Assembly: GCA_012295275.1 (NCBI GenBank) | Contig: CM022675.1 | Location: 13,889,017 to 13,926,516 of the forward strand | DNA length: 37,500 nt | Origin: Chrysomallon squamiferum | Lineage: Eukaryota > Mollusca > Gastropoda > Neomphalida > Peltospiridae | Direction: 5' to 3' | Part shown: in pieces, positions 29,521 to 37,500 of the stretch | Layout of the letters: every line of letters starts with the position of its first letter | Numbering within the stretch: position 1 is the first letter of the stretch | Notes under the pieces: model-generated | Databases searched by the model: none | Seen by the model: the letters and a program-made list of their open reading frames with translations, nothing else | Told to the model about the DNA's origin: nothing | Translations under genes and position numbers: made by a program

Positions 29521-29525
<5 letters not shown>

Positions 29526-29599
<74 letters not shown>
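29526..29599. repeat. (TC)n microsatellite
   Basis: An uninterrupted TC tract. The Arg-Glu and Leu-Ser repeat frames through it are artefacts. Confidence -1.
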
Positions 29600-29604
<5 letters not shown>

Positions 29605-29827
29605 CCTTTCTTTTTTCATTCTTTAATAATTTTGTTTTATTTTCACTTCTTTCTTTCATCTTCAATTCCCCCCCCCCGCCTATGTTTTCTGGATTTGTAA
29701 GTATTTCCCTCTGGTCTGTGTTGTTGTTTTGTTAAACGAGTATTTGGATTTCTTGTAATTGGGGATGTCACTCAAAAAGCCTTTCTTGTCATTATGATTA
29801 CAACTGCGTCTGTTCGAAGCGTTGTGA

Positions 29828-29835
29828 TGACGTCA
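29828..29835. promoter_or_regulatory. Full CRE palindrome TGACGTCA
   Basis: A perfect CREB/ATF site within a GC-richer patch. The nearest visible gene start is kilobases away, so any role is speculative. Confidence -1.
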
Positions 29836-31906
29836 GAGGGATTTGGCAGACGTGGTAAGAAAGAACGTTCGTCTGCTGAACAGATAGGTGATTGACTTAT
29901 GCAACAATTTGTTTGGATCATTTCTGGATAACAAAATACCATTTACATAGAGACGAGAACATCAAGATTTTTTAAATTTCTACTCGTACAAAGCGCTACA
30001 CAAACAACAGCCCATTTGTACGTAACTACACGAACAAAACCACGTAACCCACTGCAAAATTCCACTTGCAAAATTTTCGATTGATTGTAGGTGAAGTTGT
30101 GTTCATAATACTCGTTAAATATTGGTGAGTGGGTTTTTGTCAGAAAGCAGTATTTCCCCCACCCCTTCTTCTTCTCGAATGGGTGTGTCCTGTGAACATT
30201 TGGTTCACTTTGCTGGACGTTTGAAGAGCTAACGGCAGCGTGTGAGGTTGTGGTCTTTTCCATTACAGCGCAGTTAAGATTACGTTTTACATTACTGATC
30301 TAATCTTATCTGTTGATCACAGCTCGTATGAAAACTGTTCTAAAAAGATCAATGTTAACATAACAACAGCTGAATTGTAATAGCATACAGATTAAATGTT
30401 GTTTATGCGAGTGAATAATGTTTATGAGTAAAAGTAGTAAACGGGAGACTTATTTGGACTCAAGTTAATGTATAATTTAAATCTGTATTTAGTTTGTATG
30501 AATTAATGAATGCCATATTCAGTGAACGCATAACAAATAAGTGCATCAATAAAATGAACGAACGGATTTTCCAGATTATTTATTAAATTAGACCCTACGG
30601 TAATCGCATATTGTATTTGGGACTTGCACCAACCAGTGATTTCAATGTGATTTCGGCATCATTTATTCCATCATTTTTCTACTGAGTTAACCACTTTCTT
30701 ATTATTCTTCATATATATATATCTTTTATTTTTTTATTTTTCAACCCTGGTACAAATAACTTGTCGTACTCTAACTCTGGTACGCATGATTTACAGTACC
30801 CAAACTGTTATCTGCTGAAATGTTTCATTTTTATTGCTTCCTTTTATCTTCTGTGCACTTAATTTTTTTCTGTCTTTATTTATGAGGTGAAATATAAATG
30901 ACTTTTTAACTTTTCACTAGAGGCCATAAATGAATATTCTTTATTTTTTTAACTAATAATTATTTTTTTTTATTTTTTTTAATACTTTTTTGTTTTGTTT
31001 TATGAATATCTGGCATTTATTTCCTGTTTCGTTGATTAAAAGACAGAACGTGATATATTACTTCCTTCTGCGCAGCAACAAAAGTGCGCATCGCGTCATC
31101 TGACACGTCAATTATGCACGAGCAGGTATTTATTTCGTAATGGCGTAATCTTTTCATTTTCTCCAAGGCATCGATAGTTTCTGAACCGAATTCAGTAAAT
31201 TTTTAATATTTATGCACATTTTTCTAATAAATGAATGAACAGCACAAAACAACAGTATCAGTAATAATAGTAGTAGTAGTAGTAGTAGTAATAATAATAA
31301 TAATAATAGTTACAGCAATAACTACAAAACGTAATAGTAATTATTTAAAATAATCGGCTGTTTTTTGTATTACTTTCTTCATTTTATTTTTCTTTCATTA
31401 TTAATTAGAAATTTAGTTTCTGTCTTTGTAATCATCAGAATATTATCATCAAAATGTCGCTGTCATGTTGATACACAGATTGATTTGTCACTGAGAAATA
31501 CAGTTTTGTGTTTGTGTGTATCTGTGTATGCGTGTATGTATGTGTGTGTTTCAACGTTACTCACTTAATTGTTTCTTGCTTTGATCTCTATCTCATTTTG
31601 ATATATTTATCGTGTTTACATTTCTTCTTCATCATGGGTTTCTTCTTCTTATTATTACTATTACTATTACTGGAATTAAATGATTTAGAATATTAAAATT
31701 ATTTTAACACATTACGACCTATTTTCTTTTTCTTCTATATGGTAATACTCATTTACTGTATATAGAATTACTTTCCAAAGTGACTTTCTTTGAGTGAAAT
31801 CGATTTTCTGTGTGTCTTGTGTTAAAAGAGCAAAACAAGGCACCGAGTACGTACTAAGAGTTTTCTTCAACAGCTCGAGATAATTTTGTTATGAGTACTG
31901 CTCTGC

Positions 31907-33272
31907 GGTGTCTGATTCAGTCTACTAAACCACTAGTGTCTGATTCAGTCTACTAAACCACTAGTGTCTGATTCAGTCTACTAAACCACTAGTGTCTGAT
32001 TTAGTCTACTAAAACACTGGTGTCTGATTTAGTCTACTAAAACACTAGTGTCTAATTTACCTCTACTGAAACACCAGTGTCTGATTTACGTCTACTGAAA
32101 CACCAGTGTCTGATTTACGTCTACTAACACACTGGTGTCTGATTTACGTCTACTAAAACACTAGTGTCTGATTTAGTCTACTAAAACACTAGTGTCTGAT
32201 TTAGTCTACTAAACCACTGGTGTCTGATTTACGTCTACTAAAACACTAGTGTCTGATTTACGTCTACTAAAACATTAGTGTCTGATATGCATCTACTAAA
32301 ACATTAGTGTCTTATTAACGTCTACTAAAACAATAGTGTCTGATTTCCGTATACTAAAACAACAGTGTCTAAAATACTAGTTTCTGATTGAAGTCTACTA
32401 AAACTCTGGTGTCTGATTCACGTCTACTAAAACAGTAGTGTCTGATTTACGTCTACTAAAACACCAGTGTCTGGCTTACATCTACTTAAACACTAGTGTC
32501 TGATTTACATCTACTAAAACATTAGTGTCTGATTTATATCTACTAAAACAATAGTGTCTAAAACACTAGTTTCTGGTTTACGTCTACTAAAATACTAGTG
32601 TCTGATTTACGTCTACTAAAACACTAGTGTCTGATTTACGTCTACTAAAACACCACTGTCTGATTTACATCTACTAAAACAATAGTGTCTAACATACTAG
32701 TTTCTGGTTTACGTCTACTAAAACACTAGTGTCTGGTTTACGTCTATTAAACATTGATTTACCTCTACTAAGACACCAGTGTCTGATTTACATCTACTAA
32801 AACACTGGTGTCTGATTTACATCTACTAAAACACTGGTGTGTGATTTACATCTACTAAAACATTAATGTCTGATTTACATCTACTAAAACACTGTGTCTG
32901 ATTTACATCTACTAAAACACTGTGTCTGATTTACTTCTACTAAAACACTGGTGTCTGATTTACATCTACTAAAACACTGGTGTCTGATTTACATCTACTA
33001 AAACATTAATGTCTGATTTACATCTACTAAAACACTGGTGTCTGATTTACGTCTACTAAAACATTAATGTCTGATTTACATCTACTAAAACACTGTGGTG
33101 ATTTCTTCTATAAAACATTAATGTCTGATTTACATCTACTAAAAACACTGGTGTCTGATTTACTTCTACTAAAACATTAATGTCTGATTTACATCTACTA
33201 AAACACTGGTGTCTGATTTACATCTACTAAAACATTAATGTCTGATTTACATCTACTAAAACACTGGTGTCT
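31907..33272. repeat. 28-29-bp minisatellite, about 47 copies
   Basis: The unit is GTGTCTGATTTACATCTAC followed by TAAAACACTG, with common variants (AC versus AG before TCTAC; ACTAGT, ACTGGT or ATTAAT at the junction). Early copies are 28 bp and carry CAGTCTAC. Several copies are truncated. It is nearly all one family across 1.37 kb. Confidence -1.
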
Positions 33273-33279
33273 GCTTTTT

Positions 33280-34840
<1,561 letters not shown>

Positions 34841-34844
34841 TATC

Positions 34845-35455
34845 CCATTTAGCGGATCGCTGCTGTCAACGTCTGTTCACATTTAGAAGAGATCGCTGCT
34901 GTCAACGTTTGTTCACATTTAGCAGATCGCTGCTTCAACGTTTGTCCACATTTAGCAGATTGCTGCTGTCAACGTTTGTCAACGATCTGTTCAACGTTTG
35001 TTTAGCAGATCGCTGCTTCAACGTTTGTCCACATTTAGCAGATTGCTGCTGTCAACGTTTGTCCACATTTAGCAGATCGCTGCTTCAACGTTTGTCCACA
35101 TTAGGAGATCGCTGTTGTCAACGTTTGTCCACATTTAGCAGATCGCTGCTGTCAACGTTTGTCCACATTAGGAGATCGCTGTTGTCAACGTTTGTCCACA
35201 TTTAGCAGATCGCTGCTGTCAACGTTTGTCCACATTTAGCAGATCGCTGCTGTCAACGTTTGTCCACATTTAGCAGATTGCTGCTGTCAACGTTTGTCCA
35301 CATTTAGCAGATCGCTGCTTCAACGTTTGTCCACATTAGGAGATCGCTGTTGTCAACGTTTGTCCACATTTAACAGATCGCTGTTGTCGACGTTTGTCCA
35401 CATTTAGCAGATCGCTGCTGTCAACGTTTGTCCACATTTAGCAGATCGCTGCCGG
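34845..35455. repeat. 34-bp minisatellite, about 18 copies, CpG-bearing
   Basis: The unit is TGTCAACGTTTGTCCACATT followed by TAGCAGATCGCTGC. Variants drop a base (CTGCTTCAACG) or shorten the middle (ACATTAGGAG). Each unit carries the CpG palindrome AACGTT and a GATCGC, unusual for the AT-rich surroundings. The long + strand frame across it is a repeat artefact. Confidence -1.
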
Positions 35456-36509
35456 CAGTGCCAATTACCGGAGCTCTGGCTTGTCTTAACATCTGATCAT
35501 TAATATGTCAGTCTCAGCGAAATCAACGCGAGCCAGAAAGTTAAATCTATTTGTGAGACGTGACATCCATTTGTGAATGAAGACAAACTGTCACTATCCG
35601 CATTTTCGTAAACACACAGCCTAAATAACACGGCTTTTCCAGTTACACACTGAAAATAACATTACAACTCTTTTTTCCCTTGCAGTAAACAAAGGTAACG
35701 CTATCGCTTTTGTTTCAACAGATCTAAAATGCCTTGTTATTGCTGTTGTTGTTGTCGTCGTCGTCATCGTCGTCATTGTTGTTGTTGCTGTTACAACCGC
35801 AGATAATAAAGGATATAGTAATAAAGGATGTTGCTGTAGTAGTACTAGTAGTAAGGACAGCAAGTGTAGTAATAATAATTGGATAAATAGTAATAATTGC
35901 AGCAGTAGTAACAGCTGTTTTTGTTGTAGTAGTTGAGGTAGTATGGTAGTAGTAATAACAGCAGCAGCAATAGCGGCATTTCAATCACTCGGTAGTAGTA
36001 ATGACAGATTTTGTTGCAGAAAGAGTTTGCATTTACTAAGCTGTGAGTTATTCTGGGACTCTCATAACTCTGTTATTTAAATGAAGCCAAAATAAAAAAA
36101 ACCCAAAAGTTATTTCTATTCTCATCACTGACATAATTGAAAGATCTTGTTACTTTGATGTGATCGTTCTGTACACTGAAAAGATTTATTGTGTAATCAA
36201 TACCGTTCTCTCAAGTTTTACTACGCTTGAAGTCAGGACGAAGTAATAAAGCGATCGACCGGTTCACGCCAGGTTGTGCCTGTCAAGTTTGATGGCGGCT
36301 TTCACAGATTTTGATTATGAATTAATTGCGATGTGATGAATGCGACACGTTTTAATGAAGCGAGGTCGCTGCAGCCATATTACAACTACTAGTACTACTA
36401 CTACTGCTACTACTACTACTACTACTACTACTAATAATAATAATAATAATAACAGTAAGAATATTCATATTATTATCAATATTATTCTTGCTGTTGCTGT
36501 TGCAGGTGT

Positions 36510-36541
<32 letters not shown>

Positions 36542-36758
36542 ATAATAATAATAATCATAACAACAACAACAATAAAATAAATAGACAAAAATAATAATAA
36601 TTAAAAACTGTCAAACATAAAACAAAATAAAATAAATAAATAATAAAAAACAGATTCCCCTCCCAAATATTTAGGTTTTTTTATATTAAATTATTTAGCA
36701 ATTATTAATAGGCGTCAAGGCATTCTTTCTGATTTTAATCTTCAGTCTAATTCAAGAA

Positions 36759-36802
<44 letters not shown>

Positions 36803-37500
36803 TATAATAATAATAATAATTTATTTATTTATTTAACTGTGTTAATCACTATGGAAACATTTATAGAAAACAAAAACACAAAAATACTAAACGGGATAAT
36901 TTACATTTTAAAATATCTACTAACTTTTCGATATCTGCTTAGAAAAAAAAATTAAAATTAAAAATTAAAAAATTAATAAATGAGTAGTTGTCACTAGTCA
37001 CGATTCAGGCGATAGTGAAGTTCTGAGATTTAAAAGTAAGTGTGAAATAAATTTGTTCAAAACTCAGAAACTCGACGTTTTACTTTTTTTTTATTCAGTT
37101 AAAAAGTTTGGATTAATATTTTATTTCTGAAAAAGTTTTCATTCGTACACGACACTCAATTTCTTTGACGTTAAAAATGAATATTCATGAACTATTTAAG
37201 ATGTTTAAAACAAACCGAAAATGTCAATGGACCATCCATTATACACTGTTAAGTACTCTGCTAGCGGCTGTTAACAGACATTTTAATTTTTTCTTGAGCA
37301 GTGTGTGATTAGAAGTGTGTCCCTGTAGACACTTTACTAATTACCAGACAAGACTCATGAATATTCATGAGTTACAATAATTTGTATTTTATGACAAGTC
37401 AGTAGATGAAACGGCAACGATGATGATGATGATAATGTTGATGATGACGTTGAGTGTATGAGACTTTTTATATAACAGAAATAAACACGAAACTCTCCGA
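35456..37500. other. Region without a recognised gene
   Basis: It contains imperfect GTT/GTC/TAG triplets (about 35735-35960), two blocks of (ACT)n(AAT)n (about 36385-36450 and 36510-36555), (AAT)n (about 36762-36820) and two copies of ATGAATATTCATGA near the end. The Thr/Asn and Ser repeat frames are triplet artefacts. Confidence -1.
37353..37372. promoter_or_regulatory. Perfect 20-bp palindrome with POU-type core
   Basis: ACTCATGAAT is followed directly by its reverse complement. The core ATGAATATTCAT resembles dimeric POU-factor (Pit-1/Oct) sites. The same core occurs at 37177-37188, 180 bp upstream. Function is inferred. Confidence -1.

Larger units (their letters stand above)
28350..31900. 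other. Region without a recognised gene
   Basis: Possibly the large first intron of a + strand gene, or intergenic. It holds A-rich sequence (28700-28890), a (TC)n run, a full CRE palindrome at 29828, an ACGT-rich patch at about 29217-29345 and TAG/TAA repeats (31265-31308). Open frames at 29943-30263 (-) and 31365-31696 (+) show no recognisable domain. Confidence -1.

Noticed and set aside
29305-29700. Arg-Glu and Leu-Ser repeat frames (also 33870-34091)
   Set aside because: These are translations of (TC)n microsatellites.
29943-30263. 106-residue - strand open frame
   Set aside because: No recognisable domain, start context or splice partner; treated as chance.
36340-36594. Thr/Asn-rich and Ser-rich frames (also 35621-35984)
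   Set aside because: These are trinucleotide repeat translations.

Overview
The window is AT-rich eukaryotic nuclear DNA. It has spliced genes with GT-AG introns, vertebrate-type hnRNP A/B protein motifs, very many simple repeats and introns full of minisatellites. This fits an invertebrate animal; a lophotrochozoan such as a mollusc is my best guess, but nothing visible fixes the taxon. No prokaryotic operons, CRISPR arrays, rRNA or convincing tRNA genes were seen.

Layout. (1) 1-3034 holds upstream sequence or a 5' UTR intron with short tandem repeats. (2) 3061-16953, + strand, is a twelve-coding-exon gene that assembles without a frame break into a 589-residue protein: an unrecognised N-terminal module, a winged-helix-like segment, and a C-terminal purine nucleoside phosphorylase (PNP_UDP/MTAN)-fold domain. 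The domain's motifs resemble the nucleosidase effector domains of fungal NLR/STAND receptors and of bacterial anti-phage systems. Its introns carry five unrelated minisatellite arrays and a sixth that duplicates a 5' splice site. (3) 16954-20000 is the shared 3' space of two convergent genes. (4) 24047-20914, - strand, is a complete eight-coding-exon hnRNP A/B-type gene (346 residues, two RRMs, Gly-rich tail, PY-NLS), with a GC-AG intron, a 3' UTR intron and a promoter carrying three CACGTG boxes. (5) 24.2-25.15 kb is a divergent intergenic region ending in a possible first coding exon of a + strand gene whose remaining exons are not visible. (6) 25.47-28.35 kb is a decayed mobile element: long inverted arms, each with a broken FLYWCH zinc-finger fragment. 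(7) 28.4-37.5 kb has no recognisable gene. It holds large tandem arrays (28-29 bp at 31.9-33.3 kb, 34 bp at 34.8-35.5 kb), microsatellites and a few regulatory-looking palindromes.

The two main genes are not obviously linked in function; they are tail-to-tail neighbours. The most interesting item is the winged-helix/nucleosidase protein, a candidate innate-immune effector that would deplete a nucleotide or nucleoside. Next are the splice-site-rich tandem arrays in its introns and the FLYWCH inverted-repeat element.
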